Shown here one piece after another: positions 1-11,839 of a DNA stretch of 64,000 nucleotides. The stretch lies in the NCBI GenBank assembly GCA_033961575.1, contig CM066728.1, forward strand, positions 107,464,852 through 107,528,851, in the 5' to 3' direction. The DNA is from Aselliscus stoliczkanus (lineage: Eukaryota > Chordata > Mammalia > Chiroptera > Hipposideridae). The position numbers and the translations under genes were made by a program. Below the pieces are notes generated by a model. It did no database searches. It had not been told where the DNA came from and saw nothing but the letters and a program-made list of their open reading frames with translations. The first letter of the stretch is position 1; each line of letters starts with the position of its first letter.

Positions 1-2275
1 TATTTTATTTTTGATGCAATTGTAAATGGGATTGTTTTTTAATTTCTCTTTCTGATAATTCATTATTGGTGTATAAAAATGCAACTGATTTCTGAATATT
101 AGTTTTGTATCCTGCTACTTTGCTAAATTCATTTATCAGTTCTAATGTATTTTTGGTGGAATCTTTGGGGTTCTCTATATTTAGTATCACATCATCTGCA
201 AATAATGAATGACAATTTTACTTCCTCCTTTCCAATTTGGATGCCTTTTATTTCTTTTTCTTGTCTGATTTCTGTGGCTAGAACTTCCAGTATTGTATTG
301 AATAAAAGTGGTGAAAATGGCATCCTTATCTTGTCTCTCATCTTAAGAGGAATGATTTTGGCTTTTCCCCATTGAGTATGATGTTAACTGTGGGTTTGTC
401 ATATATGGCCTTTATTATGTTGGGATATGGTCTCTCTATTCCCACTTTATTAAGAGTTTTTATCATAAATGGATGACGGATTTTGTAAAATACTTTTTCT
501 GCATCTATTGATATATCCATATGATTTTCATTTTTTATTTTATTTTGTTTATGTGATGTATCACATTAATTGACTTGTGGATATTGAATCAACCTGCATA
601 CCAGGAATGAATCCCACTTGATTGTGGTGCATGATCTTTTTAATGTGTTACCAAATTTGGTTTGCTAATACCTTGTTGAGGATTTTTGCATCTGTGGTCA
701 TTAAGGATATTAGCCTATAGTTTTCTTTTTTTGTAATGTCTCTGTTTGCTTTTAGGATCATGGTAATGGTGGCTTTATAAAATGAGCTTGGGGGCCTTCC
801 CTTCTGGAATTTTTTGGAATAGTTTGAGGAGAATAAGTCTTTAAACGTTTGGTAAAATTCCCCTGTGAAGCCATCTGGTCCAGGACTTTTGTTTGTTGGG
901 AGCTTATTGATTACTGACTCAATTCCATTGATAGTAATTGGTATGTTCAGATTTTCTGTTTCTTCTGGATTCAGCCTTGGAAGATTGTATGTTTCTAGGA
1001 ATTTATCCATTTCTTCCAGATTATCTAATTTGTTGGCATATAGTCACTTATAGCATTTTCTTAACTTTTTTTTATTTTTGTGGTGTCTCCACTTTCATTT
1101 CTGATTTTATTAATTTGGGTCCTCTCTTTTTCTTGGTGAGTCTGGCTAAGGGTTTGTCGATTTCATTTATCTTTAAAAAAAAATACAGCTCTTGGTTTTA
1201 TTGACCTTTTGTATTGTTTTTTTTCATCTCTATTTCATTTATTTCTGCTCTGATCTTTATTATTTCCTTCCTTGTATTCCCTTTGGGCCTGTTTTGCTCT
1301 TCTTTTTCCAGTTCCATTAGGTGTAAAGATAGCCTGTTGATTTGAAAATTTTCTTGTTTCTTTAGATAGGCCTGCATTGCTATGAGTTTCCCTCTTAGGA
1401 CTGCTTTTGCTGCACCCCATAGGTTTTGGGTTGCTGTGTTTTCATTTTCGTTTGTCTTAAAATAGCCTTTGATTTCTTCTTTGATCTCATTTTTGATCCA
1501 CTGTCTATTTAGTTGCATGTTATTCAGCCTCCATGTAATTTGTGCTTTGTGGATTTGTTCTTATAATTGATTTCTAGTTTCATAGCATTGTGGTTGCAGG
1601 CGATGCTTGATATGATTTCAGTCTTCTTAAATTTATTGAGACTTGCTTTGTGGCCTAACATGTGGTGTTGGAAATGTTCTATGTGCCTTTGAAGAGAAGG
1701 TATTTTCTGCTACTTTGGTGTGAAATGCTCTAAAAATATCAATTAAATCCATTCTGGTCTAATGTATCATTTAAGGCCACTGTTTCTGTGTTCATTTTTT
1801 GTCCGGAGGATCTATTCATTGGTGTCAGTGGAGTGTTAAAATCTCCTGCTGTGATGGTGTTACTGTTGATCTCTGTCTTTATGCCTGTCAATATCTGTTT
1901 TATATATTTAGGAGCTCCTATGTTGGGTGCATAAATGTTTACTAGGGTGATGTCCTCTTGTTGGACCGATCCCTTTATTATTCTGTAATGTCCTTCTTTG
2001 TCTTTTATTATAGTTTTCATTTTAAAGTCTGTTGTGTCTGATATAAGTATTGCTGCCCCAGCTTTATTCTTGTTCCCATTTCTGTGAAATATCTCTTTCC
2101 ATTCCATTACTTTCTGTCTGTGTGTGTCCTTTGATTTGAGGTTGGTGTCCTGTAGACACCATATGCATGGGTCGTGTTTTCTTATCCACTCAGGTACCCT
2201 ATGTCTTTTGATTGGTCCATTTAATCCATTACATTGAAAGTAATTATTGATAGGTACATAGCTATTGCCATTTTA
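1..2275 (-). pseudogene. LINE-1 ORF2 remnant (endonuclease and reverse transcriptase)
   Basis: Decayed ORF2, the endonuclease/reverse transcriptase that primes and copies LINE-1 RNA at the target site. On the minus strand the endonuclease begins near 2270 with NGLNGPIKRHR, followed by LQDT where active copies usually have QET, so the usual catalytic Glu reads as Asp. GDFNTPLT marks the later endonuclease core (about 1830-1840). [16 protein letters not shown] (about 840-885) precedes the RT domain, DAEKVFYKI lies near 500, and FADD, the metal-binding RT motif, is encoded by 191-202. The frame is broken into several open pieces (5-190, 338-520, 648-1010, 1198-1518, 1739-2107). The cysteine-rich C-terminus is not in the window. 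Confidence 0.92.
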
Positions 2276-2332
2276 TTATTCATATTTTTAGTCTTTGTTA
2301 CTTAGTTGGTTTATTTTTCTCCTTTCTTCTGC

Positions 2333-3224
2333 TTAAAGAAGTCCTGCTAACATTTCCTGTAATACTGGCATGGTGGTAATGAATTCCTTTAGCTTTTTCT
2401 TATCTGGGAAGCTCCTTATCTCTCCTTCAATTTTAAATGATAGCCTTGTTGGGTAGAGCAATCTTGGTTGTAGGCCTTTGTTTTTCATCACTTTGAATAT
2501 TTCCCACCACTTCCCCTTGGCCTGCAAAGATTCTGTACAAAAGTCAGCTCATAGTCTTATGGGAGTTCCCTTGTGAGTAACTAATTGTCTTTCTCTTGTT
2601 GCTTTTAGGATTCTCTCTTTGTCTTTAACCTTTGCTATTTTAACTATGATGTGTCTTTTGGTGGGCCTGTTTGGGTTCATCTTGTGTGGGACACTTTGCA
2701 CTTCCTGGGCTTATGCGTCTATTTCCTTCACCAGGTCAGGGAAATTTTTGATCATAATTTCTTCAAATATGTTCTTGATTTGTTCCTCCTTCTCTTCTTC
2801 TTTTGGTACTCCTGTAATGTGAATGTTGTTAAGCTTGATGTAGTCCCACAGGTTCCTTAAACTATCTTCATTGTTTTTTATTCTTTTTTCTTGTTATTGT
2901 TCTGATTGGGTGTATTCTGCTACCTTGTCTTCTAAATTGCTGATTCTATACTCTGCTTCATCTACTGTGCTGGTGATTTCTTCTAGTGTATTCTTCATTT
3001 CAGTTATTGTATTCTTTATTTCTGACTGGTTCTTTTTCATGGTTTCTATGTCCTTCTTTATGCTTGTTATCTCTTTGTTGAAATTCTCACTAACTTCTTT
3101 AAGAATTCTTATAATCAGTGTTTTAAACGTTGTCTCTGGTAGGTTGGTTGCCTTCATTATTTAGTTCCATTTCTGAAAGTTTCTCCAGTTCTTTAATTTG
3201 GGACATGTGTTTTTGTTTCTTCAT
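2333..3224 (-). pseudogene. LINE-1 ORF1 remnant (RNA-binding nucleic acid chaperone)
   Basis: ORF1 encodes the trimeric RNA-binding protein that coats LINE-1 RNA. The best start is an ATG at 3224 (MKKQKHMSQIKELEKL). A frameshift leads into the piece at 3157-2894, a heptad-rich coiled coil (NKEITSIKKDIETMKKNQ). The RRM region follows at about 2870-2650 with in-frame stops, including IHITGVPK and FPDLVKEID. The C-terminal domain is open at 2527-2333, with YPTRLSFKIEGEIRSFPDKK near its middle and MPVLQEMLAGLL at the end. Domain order is normal but the gene is not functional. Confidence 0.9.
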
Positions 3225-5137
3225 TCTGGCTGCCACTCTGTGTTTGTTTCTATGTATTATCTCCTGTGTCTCTCAGGTTTTGCTTGGTCACCTTATGTGG
3301 TTTCAGTCCTGTGTATTTGAATTGTGCAATCTCCCTCATCTCCTGTGTGTGTGTTCCAAGAGTGTACCTTGGGTATTGTGTGTATTCTCCTATTATAGTT
3401 GAGCCTTGATTGTTTTTGGCACATCAGTGGGTGGGACTGACTCCCAGGCTGACTACCTGTGAGCACTGACTGTGCCCATAGTGTATGAGCTGCTGTGTGG
3501 GGGATGACTACTCAGAGTAGGCTTTACCTCTGCTGGCTCTGTGCCTGTTGAGACCCCCACTTCGTGGGGCTGACCAGGTAGTGTTGTGGAGTGGTCTCTG
3601 GGTATACTTTTTCTGGTGTCTCTTGGGCAGGAATCCCGTGCAGGCCAATTTCAGCCTTGCCTGTTACTGGCCTGAAGCTACCGGGTAGGACACTCAAAGC
3701 TATCTTTGGTTGGCTGCTGCCTGTGCTGGAGCTGGAAGCATGTAGGCGTGGCTTCAGCTGTGAGCAGCTTAACAAAAGGCCCAGGATCCCCTAGGTGTAT
3801 TGCCTAAGGCTCAGCCATTGAAAGAGGCTCCTTAGGTACCCATGCTGGACTGCTTGACCCAGTGCTCAGAGTGGGCAGGGTAGAGTTCAAGGGAGTCATG
3901 AGACATGACTAATGGTTTTTACAACATTAATGCAGATTCAATTCTTACACCAGTGCCCAGCCTGTGACCGCCTTGCCCAGCACCCCGAGAACACTGTAAC
4001 CCCCCCTCCCCCGCCTCAGGCTCAGAAATTCCTGAGAGCTGCCCCTGAGTGGCTCTGGTGCAGTTTTTGAGTCACTATCCACCAACCTCAGGCTGTTGCT
4101 CCCCTCTCTCCAACCCCCCTCCCCCACTGTAAAAAAATCTCCTGTGTGGCTTGTGGGGGTGGGGCTGGCCACCCAGGCACCCAGAGTGCCCATGGCAGTG
4201 CAGCTCTAGGTGGCCAGGGCAGGGTTCCAGGGAGCTAAGGGGTGTGGTTGGTGGTTTTTAAAGATTCAATGCAGTCTTGGCTTCCACACCAGTGCTGGGC
4301 CCAGAACCACTCCACAAAAACATCCCGAGAACACTGTCCAGCCACCGCCATCTCAAGCCTGCTATGCCACCGACCCATCAACAGTACAGCACAGGTCTTG
4401 GCTTAACACCCTCCTGGAAATGTCTCCTGGGCCACCACAGGGCTGCTTTAATCCACAGTCTGTAGGATGGGGCCAGCGGCCCAGCAGTCAGGAGTTTCCA
4501 CGGCAACGTAGCACCAGCTGTGTGGAGGGCAGGCACCTAGGGCATTACTCGAGGATTCCACCAGACCAATGCAGCCCCAGACTTGGCCTTTTGGGGGAGG
4601 GCTTGACCCTGCAAAGATGGTGCCCCTTGTAAGCCACGTGTGTACAGCTCCACACACACAATCAACAATGTCTCTTGTCCCTCCACATCCCACTCCGAAG
4701 GCACTCAGTTCAGTCCTTCCCTGCTCGCCCCAAGGCCCCCTGAGCTGCTCCCTCCTCCACCAGAGTCCAGGTGAGTGCCCACCAGCTGGTGAGTCTCTGT
4801 CGGCTCTATAAAAGGGTGCCTTCTGCCTCCCTGGAAAGGGCAGACAGAGTCCTCATTGCTTTTCACTGTCAGATGTCATGGGAACTCCTCTTCCCCACAC
4901 TGGACCCCTGAGCACTGGGGACTGGCATCGGGCGGGGGGCCCCTCCCTCTTCCACCCCTCTGCCATCGAAGTGACCCTCGCAGTGTTCAACCTCTATCTG
5001 TGAGATTGGGGCCAGCCCATTTCACATCTCTGCCCATCCTACCAGCCTCAATGTGGGCCCTTCTTTCTATCCTTAGTTATAGTGTTCCTATAATGCAGGC
5101 ACAGCATTTACCTAATCTGCCATCTTCCAGAAGCTGA
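3225..5137 (-). promoter_or_regulatory. LINE-1 5' UTR / internal promoter region with monomer-like units
   Basis: This GC-rich stretch upstream of ORF1 is the position of the LINE-1 internal promoter. It includes two degenerate repeats of about 335 bp (about 3870-4205 and 4208-4545). Both share a block with gtttttaaa-like sequence, then acaccagtgc, then ccgagaacactgt at the same spacing. A YY1-like GAAGATGGC sits at the very 5' end. The open frames shown across it in all directions are GC-rich chance frames. Confidence 0.75.
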
Positions 5138-5140
5138 ACT

Positions 5141-5486
5141 GATATCCTTTAAATGTTGTCAAGTTAACAAAACAGAAACAAACTCATAGATACATACCAC
5201 AAATTGATGATCAGCAGATGGGAGGGGGTGGGGGGGTTAGGTGAAGGAATCAAGAAGTACAAATTGCCAGTTATGAAAATAGTTATGGGGTTGTAAAGTA
5301 CAGCATAGGGAATATAGTCAATAATATCATAATAACTATGTGAGGTGTCAGATGGGTACTAGACTTACTGGGTTATCACATCGTAAAGTATATGAGTATA
5401 AATGTCTAATGACTATGTTGTACATCTGAAACTAATACAATATTATATGTGAACTGTAATTGAAAAATAAACTTTAAAAAATTGCT
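5141..5486 (+). mobile_element. LINE-1 3' UTR end in plus orientation
   Basis: A typical laurasiatherian LINE-1 3' end: a G-rich polypurine tract (5217-5236), then ttgtaaagtacagcataggg, atagtcaataatatc, gatgggtactagactta and gttgtacatctgaaactaat, ending in AATAAA and an A-rich tail near 5465-5486. It directly joins the 5' end of the minus-strand LINE-1, so the two may be one 5'-inverted insertion. Confidence 0.9.
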
Positions 5487-5654
5487 GTCAAACTGTACCC
5501 TTGGCCTGAGGCAGGATCTCAGCACCCTTTTTAACCTGGAAGTAGATGGCTTCAGGAAAGCAGGCAGTGACCCACAGTCCCACAGAACAAGGTACTGAAG
5601 AACAGATGATGGAAATTTTGTGGTGATTAGTTATTGGGCTTTTGTTGATGCCTT
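5487..5654. other. Short unique spacer
   Basis: Nothing recognised between the LINE-1 3' tail and the next SINE. Confidence 0.6.
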
Positions 5655-5774
5655 TGTTTGTTTGTTTTTTGTTTTTTTTTGAGGGCAGTGTCACTGGCCC
5701 TCACACGTGGGACCCGAACCGGGGCCGCTGGCCTCCCAAGCCAGCACTCAACCACTGTGCCACTCGGCCGGTCC
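5655..5774 (-). mobile_element. tRNA-derived SINE, short form
   Basis: The minus strand reads from 5774 as a tRNA-like head with GGCCGAGTGG (A-box-like) and GGTTCGGGTCCC (B-box, intact), then CAGTGACACTGCCCTC and an A-rich tail (T-rich on plus, 5655-5680). The head is about 94 bp, with no further body. It belongs to the same family as the copies at 16535, 45050, 56946 and 62480. It resembles tRNA-derived bat SINEs, but the family name is not claimed. Confidence 0.88.
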
Positions 5775-8700
5775 AATGTTCTATTTTTTATGTGTATATT
5801 AGAAGACCCTCTCTCTTTCTTTCTGAATCATCTTGCTAACAGTTAAATAGACTGCTTTTGTAAAGGGAAATGAAACATTATTCAGTGATGTCTGATTCTT
5901 ATGGGTCCTCCAGAATTTACCACCAACTCTTACTGAATCTCTACTTTTTGTGGCAATATAGTTATTTACATAGGTATAGTGGAGCTCTATCCATCTTCTT
6001 TACCAGACTGTAGCTGAATTGTGCAAGCAAGGCCATTCAAAGAGTATCATATTTGAAATAATTCTTATTTAATCAGAAATGACAAACTATTATTAAGAAA
6101 AAAAGTTGACCTCTTAGGGTAAACCTGGCTGAGGGCCCTGGGCTTATAGATGGGGGGAAGGTTACTTTTTGGCAGACCAAGAAGCTTAGCAAATTTTGGG
6201 GCCTTTGAGAAGGCAGGAGTTCACCCAGATTTGTAAGTACTGGAAGTGAAATTTGGTGGAGAGAGTAATTTTTTTGTAATTGGTTTCCTAGCTTCTGGAT
6301 AGCTAATGATAGAAGTTATAAAAAAATAAAACTCAATCTCCTTATGGAAACTGCCAGACAGAAGCTAATTCTTTGGCCTTCATAGTAGCTCAGAATGGCA
6401 TGGTTCTCGATTTACAAAGCAAATATATGGTTAATTAGCACTCTGGCAGCCCCTATGGAAATGAGCCGGCCAAACCCAATGAGACCAATATTTTTGTGAT
6501 TAAGCCTAATATTAGGAGATGGTGTTTATGATCCTCAGTGCAAGGTTGTTGGGAAAATTTTTGAAAGATTTGGAAACGGGCAAAAGATTATGCTGGGAGT
6601 CATCTAGGTCCTCCAGTGGCTGTGCCTTTGTCTCTGACCAGGCTATATTACAGGGCTGTAAATTGTAGAAAACTAGTAGAAATGAAAACGTCTCTTGTGT
6701 ATAGAAATGCATTGGAATTTGTCTGGTAGAGATACAGTTGATTTCTATCCTGTAGTGAAGACGATCCAACATCATTACAAAGATTACTTGTTGGGGCTTG
6801 TTTTGCATTTGTCATCAAACCCATTTTGGCATTTTTGATGCTCTAGATATCTCTGTTCTTCGGATTCCTCTCTGAACCAGTTAAATATGTTCATTTTCTG
6901 TTTGTACAGCAGTCATGATTGTGAGTTTGAAAATGATGCTTTAAAAAAAACCAAATCATCCTTTATCAGTTTGTCAGTAAACTAGGGCCTGGAGGCAAAG
7001 GGCTACCTGTATAGGGAATCGGCGGCTCAGCCGGAAAACTGCAGAGTTCAAAGTCATAATCTGATGAGTTGGTCTGCCTCATATGCCCGTCTAGAACTGA
7101 ATTTGCCTGTTTCTGAGTCCATGCTTGGAGTACTCTATTAATAATTCTGTCTTTGAGGTGTACAGTGTTGGGGGAGTGAGCCATAAACTTTGGAATTAAC
7201 CCACCAGACCAATCCCATTTCTCATCAAAAACATTTTCAAACCTAACGTGGAAATTACAGGAAGACAATAATGGACACGATTTTACAGATGACATCGTAA
7301 CTAAGAATCCCCAAGTGGGAGTTTTGTCTTCAAACACAAAAACAGCATGTTAAGTGAGAGGCCGGAGGCTGTAGCATGGAAGTCAGCATTCCAGTCATGA
7401 TTGTAGGAGGTGGGAAGAGGAGAACCAGGCCAGAGAGAAGAGGATGTGGAGGAAAAGCTCACAGCCTGTGGAGCTACATACATGCTGGAGTACGAAGTCC
7501 CATATCCTTGTTTCCTGTCATTGCCTAAATTAACCTTGGTTGATGGGACACTAAATAACAAGCACACATACCCCCCTGTTCTGGGGAGAATCTGCAGTCA
7601 GCCTCTCTCTCAAGATGGAAGATGGTTTCTTCTTACCCCAAATGCACGCTGAAACACCAGAAATGGAAAGTGTTCCTAACCTAACACAAAATGTTTAAGA
7701 AATTTTTTTTTCTCTCTGATATATGCCTATGAGCATTGATCACACTTTTGAGCCATTTTAACTGTTTTCTCTTTCTTTTGTTTTCATGGGAAACCACCAC
7801 CCATAATAGTCTGACATACTTAGCCTTCCCAGACTTGCTCTGTGCAAATTGAACTTGGGAGAAATGAAGACTTTGTAAGATTATCTGCAGCATACTGCCA
7901 AGTATTTAATGCACAATTAGTCAAGGACCCAACTAGAATGCAAGTAAACTGAACCTGTGGTGAATTGAAGCAACTGGCCAGTGAAGCTGAGAGCTGTCAG
8001 TTTAGGTAGCTTAGGACATTTAAGTTAGAAAATTTGGTCCATTTAGAGTTGCTCACAACCATTTTAAAGTTTGCTCTTTGTACAGGAGTTAGCGCAGAAC
8101 AATGGCTAGTTATTTAAATAGGTATGTTGGCATCTTTGCTCACAGTTGAGCAGTTTAACTAAAACGTAACCTTTATCTTCATGAGGAGGAAATTATTGTC
8201 AACCTCTTACTTTATAGAGTCACAAGAGTGAAATAGAAATGTGAAATGTAAAGCAAGTCAAGGACTCATTGAGTACAACAGTGGAGAAGCAAGCAGAAAA
8301 GATCATTTGTGACAGATATTTCTATGGCCCTCTAAAAATGAAAAATGAGAAAATCAGGAAAAATACAATTCAGATTTACACACCTCTATTGAGCAGCAAC
8401 TCTATGCCAAGTTTCCATACTAAGACAGTTTCATTGTCCTTTGAGAAGACGCTTTCTGTTCTTCTCATCAGACCAATGTGTGGACCAGAAATGACCACAC
8501 GATCATCAAATGTTGGATCTGGAAGAATCACTGGACATCCAGCTCACCAGTTCTAACCTTTTTCTTGATGAGAGAGATAAAGGATATTTTTATGTTTCAG
8601 AAAAACTTGCAAATCCCTATGCTAAAAAATATATATATATACATCACTCATGCAAATAGAGTCAAAATGTGCATAGTTTTAGCAGATCTTTTGGAAATAC

Positions 8701-9350
8701 TTGTCACAGGTGAAAATGTCTTTGATCAGTGGCTTCGATTGATTGATTGCCTTATAAGAAACCAGACTAGAAGATGTGGCCCAGGGCATCCAGCCTGTTA
8801 CTGGGGGAGTGTGGGCTAGGGTCCCCTGACTTCTGGGTTACTCTTGTCATCCCGTGTGCCCTTGGCATTCCTGGACTGTTCGGTGTGGGGTATGATGCCT
8901 ATCTCTTTCTGGTGGTTTTAATCAATCAGCAGACAAAGTATTTTAAAGAGAGCATTGTACTTCTGCGCCTTCTGTGACAATTGCATAATAGCTCTTTGAA
9001 AGCTATTCTACAGCATTGTGTATGTGAGGACACAGCCGATCAATACTGCATGAGGCCTGTGACTTGCTGGCTTACTCTTCTAAGGAGCGAATGGTTAATC
9101 TTCTCTAACCTGAGAAGAAACAGCTATCTCAGTCTGATTGCCAATTTGGGGGTTAATTTGGTAATTTTGTATTTGACCACCGCTTTTGGAAGTGCTCCAG
9201 TTGTCGGCAATCACATCAGAAAGGAATTGTGATGAGTTATGTGCTGTTTTAATGATGAAAGAGACAGTGACCATTTTCACTCTAATTATCAGGTAAATCA
9301 CATTACATCTGTTGCTGGACCTCTGTGATAGACTTCTCGTCTTCACCAAT
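5775..9350. other. Unique sequence, no gene recognised
   Basis: No repeat, RNA gene or convincing exon seen. The longest frames (minus 6966-7337, 123 codons; minus 7301-7567) lack recognisable domains and overlap in different frames, as expected by chance in 64 kb. A short AT run lies at 8627-8642. Confidence 0.55.
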
Positions 9351-9354
9351 ATCG

Positions 9355-9500
9355 AGTTCTCTTTTCTCTTGGGTAATCGAGAGGATTAAACTTCCCAGTC
9401 CTGTTGTAGTTAAGCAGGGCATGTAACTCAATTCTGGTCAATAATTTCAAGTGGAAGTGACATGGGCCGTTTTCAGACCAAAGCCTTTAAAATCTAAGTA
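9355..9500 (+). repeat. Probable ancient MaLR-like LTR fragment
   Basis: Blocks such as ggattaaacttcccagtcct and caagtggaagtgacatgggc match the layout of an old dispersed mammalian LTR. A possible 3' part lies at about 10130-10190 (taagccagtgagattttgttg), split by the GA microsatellite region. Subfamily not resolved. Confidence 0.4.
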
Positions 9501-9654
9501 ACGGAGAAGAGTTTACTAAAGGGGTGGGCTGCTTTGTAAGTTTGCAAAGGTGGTTGCAGAAGTGTGGACTGGATTTAAAAAAGCAGCAAGGATCTGGTGA
9601 GAGTAGGGAGACATTACAGCACCTGGGTTTGAAAAGGCAAGGGAACAGGATAGT

Positions 9655-9670
9655 TACGGGGGCGGGGGGG

Positions 9671-9752
<82 letters not shown>

Positions 9753-9760
9753 AAAGAGCA
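9655..9760 (+). repeat. GA microsatellite with G-run at its left end
   Basis: A run of G (9658-9670, one C) leads into about 85 bp of GA dinucleotides interrupted by occasional AAAG. The Arg/Glu and Ser/Leu repeat frames here are artefacts of the repeat. Confidence 0.97.
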
Positions 9761-11620
9761 AGCTCTGGGCCTCAGAAGAGGGATGCAGCCAGGCCACCGT
9801 GACCCCATAGGCAGTGAGTGGGGGTGTAACACCCTTGGACTCCCTCAACTTCTGCCCTTAGATCTCCTGCTGGTCACCCCATCTGTCACCTCAATGAGAA
9901 GCTGGAGGAGAAGTCGCACAGGTCAGCCTCCTGCACCCCAGAGCAGGATGGAGAGTGCTGGTGAGGGGCAGGTGAAGAGCAAAGGGAGATGTCCAGCCCA
10001 CAACCCCTCAGTACTCTCTTGTCCTGCAGTGGCCGTTATGGGGGGGACATAGGTTCTAAGAACCCTGGAGGCTGAGCCCCTGCTTGGAGGACACAGGCCC
10101 TGAAGGGTTGAGGGTCCACCAATAACTTTGCATGCACAAGAAATGACCTTGTGGTAAGCCAGTGAGATTTTGTTGTTGTTTGTACCTGACTGACTGGACA
10201 ACAGCTCTGAATTGGCACTTTGTCGGGGAAGAGGACTGATGTTCCTCTTATTTGTGTGCAAATAAGAATTCCTTCAAGGGCTGGATGGAGGAGTGAAATG
10301 CACCACCTGTTTCCCTGTGGATTTACTTAAGCTGCATTAGCCCATGAGGGGATTTGGTTACTGGCTCAACCTAACCTCACATGTCCCATGAATCACTTGG
10401 TCACCATTCGTGTTCCAAGATTTCTGTTGGAATCTTTCATCATCTGCAGATTTAATGCCTAAAATATTCATATGCTACGCAGGATCAATAATTCAAATTT
10501 TCTTTAGTATCAGCCAGAGCACTGTGCCATGGTCAGTTTTTCAGAGTTATTGATCACCCTTTTATCCACTTAACCCCTGTCCTTTTTGGGAGTCAGCCCT
10601 CACCACTTGGGTCTCTACTCCAGTGGTGATGGCCACGCTGGGCCATTCTCCAACGTTGACATCACAGTCTGCAGAAGTAGCTGGTGTCTTACTGTTCAGA
10701 TGGCTGTGCCAAAACTTAATAATGTGTGAGTTCTTTCTCCCTGTCCTTTCTGTTTACATTCTTGTCCCAGGCTTCCAAGAAAAAGTCTGTATTTGCCAGA
10801 ACTGTTCCTGGATCTTTTGTAACGCAAACTTTTGAATCTGGAGAATGGATAGAGAGAAAAAGACCTGAGAGGTAGGAAAAAAGAGAAAAGGTCTTAACTA
10901 AAGAACTGCAGTTTATCTTCATAATAGGGAGGCTGAAAGCAGGGAATGGGAAGAGGGTAAGGAAAGTGGTCCCAGGTTGAGTGTGGAGGAGCATTTCTAG
11001 TGTTTGGTGAAGCTCTGGAGAAGCTATGGGTGAAGTGAGAAATCTGTGGAGGAGTAGACAGGGGTTGGACAATTTTTGCCCCTGTATGATGAATGAGCTG
11101 TTTCATAATGTCCAGCATCAAATTAGTTGCCAATCCTTTTCTTTCTTGACATATAATTGACATCCTATTAGTTTTAAGTAACCTCTTTTTAAATTATTTC
11201 AAACCACTGGAAAATGGTTTCGAAATTTCAAACCTATGCTGAGATAGTACCACTTGAGAAGCTTGGATTTGCACTAAAATTTTGGTTTAAGTGCTAGAAC
11301 ATTTCTCTTTTCAAATGAAACATTTAGGTAACCTCATTTCCTATTAAACAGAAGAATAAAAAGCCAACAAATGGCAACTATTACCAGTTTTCCTTCACCA
11401 GACCTGAAAACTCACCTGCAGCCACCTGCATCCATCCTTTCCTCACCCCTCACCCCCCATTACAGTGGAAGACATGTCTCAGACCACCATCCATAGCACT
11501 CCTGTCTACCACTATGCTGGGTCCATCCCTGGTCCTTAAGGATTTCATGATACTAGTTATCTCCTTGATGACCTGAAACATCAATCTCATCTTCTCAACT
11601 GGCCTCTTCAGATAAGTATT
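9761..11620. other. Unique sequence, no gene recognised
   Basis: Apart from the LTR-like block at about 10130-10190, nothing is recognised. Open frames here overlap on both strands and show no domains. Confidence 0.5.
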
Positions 11621-11625
11621 TCTCT

Positions 11626-11656
11626 CCTCAAAAACAAAACAAAACAAAACAACCCA
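11626..11656 (+). repeat. AAAAC simple repeat
   Basis: About five copies of AAAAC in tandem, followed by unique sequence. Confidence 0.9.
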
Positions 11657-11839
11657 AATCCTACCATTTTATTTTTTCCTTCTCCTTTTCGGTGAAGCTT
11701 CATGAGAGGAGGCGTGTCCCACTTGTTTTCCCTACTTCTGCACTTTGTACTCACACCTTCTTAACACCCTTCAGGCTTTCTCTGCCTCCAGCATTCCACT
11801 ATAAATATTCTCATTCAGGTCCCTACTGGTATCCACACT

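Larger units (their letters stand above)
1..5137 (-). mobile_element. LINE-1 retrotransposon, 5' end intact, 3' part beyond the window or lost
   Basis: Read on the minus strand, this is a LINE-1 running from its 5' end near 5137 to the window edge inside ORF2. In order it holds a roughly 1.9 kb GC-rich 5' UTR (5137 to about 3225), ORF1 (about 3224-2333) and ORF2 endonuclease and reverse transcriptase segments (about 2270-1). The 5' terminus carries GAAGATGGC (minus strand of 5119-5127), the usual YY1-type block at LINE-1 starts. Both frames contain stops and frameshifts, so the copy is dead. It directly abuts a plus-strand LINE-1 3' end (5141-5486). The family is certain; the subfamily is not resolved. 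Confidence 0.93.

Noticed and set aside
4210..4632. 140-codon plus-strand frame
   Set aside because: GC-rich antisense of the LINE-1 5' UTR; overlapping open frames occur on both strands.
5681..5774. tRNA gene
   Set aside because: A-box and B-box-like blocks are present, but no cloverleaf or acceptor stem closes and an A tail follows. It is a SINE head repeated elsewhere in the window.
6966..7567. Two adjoining minus-strand frames (123 and 88 codons) as a pseudogene or exon pair
   Set aside because: They overlap in different frames, match no family I know, and frames of this length are expected by chance across 64 kb in six frames.
9524..9848. Arg/Glu-rich and Ser/Leu-rich frames
   Set aside because: Direct translations of the GA microsatellite.
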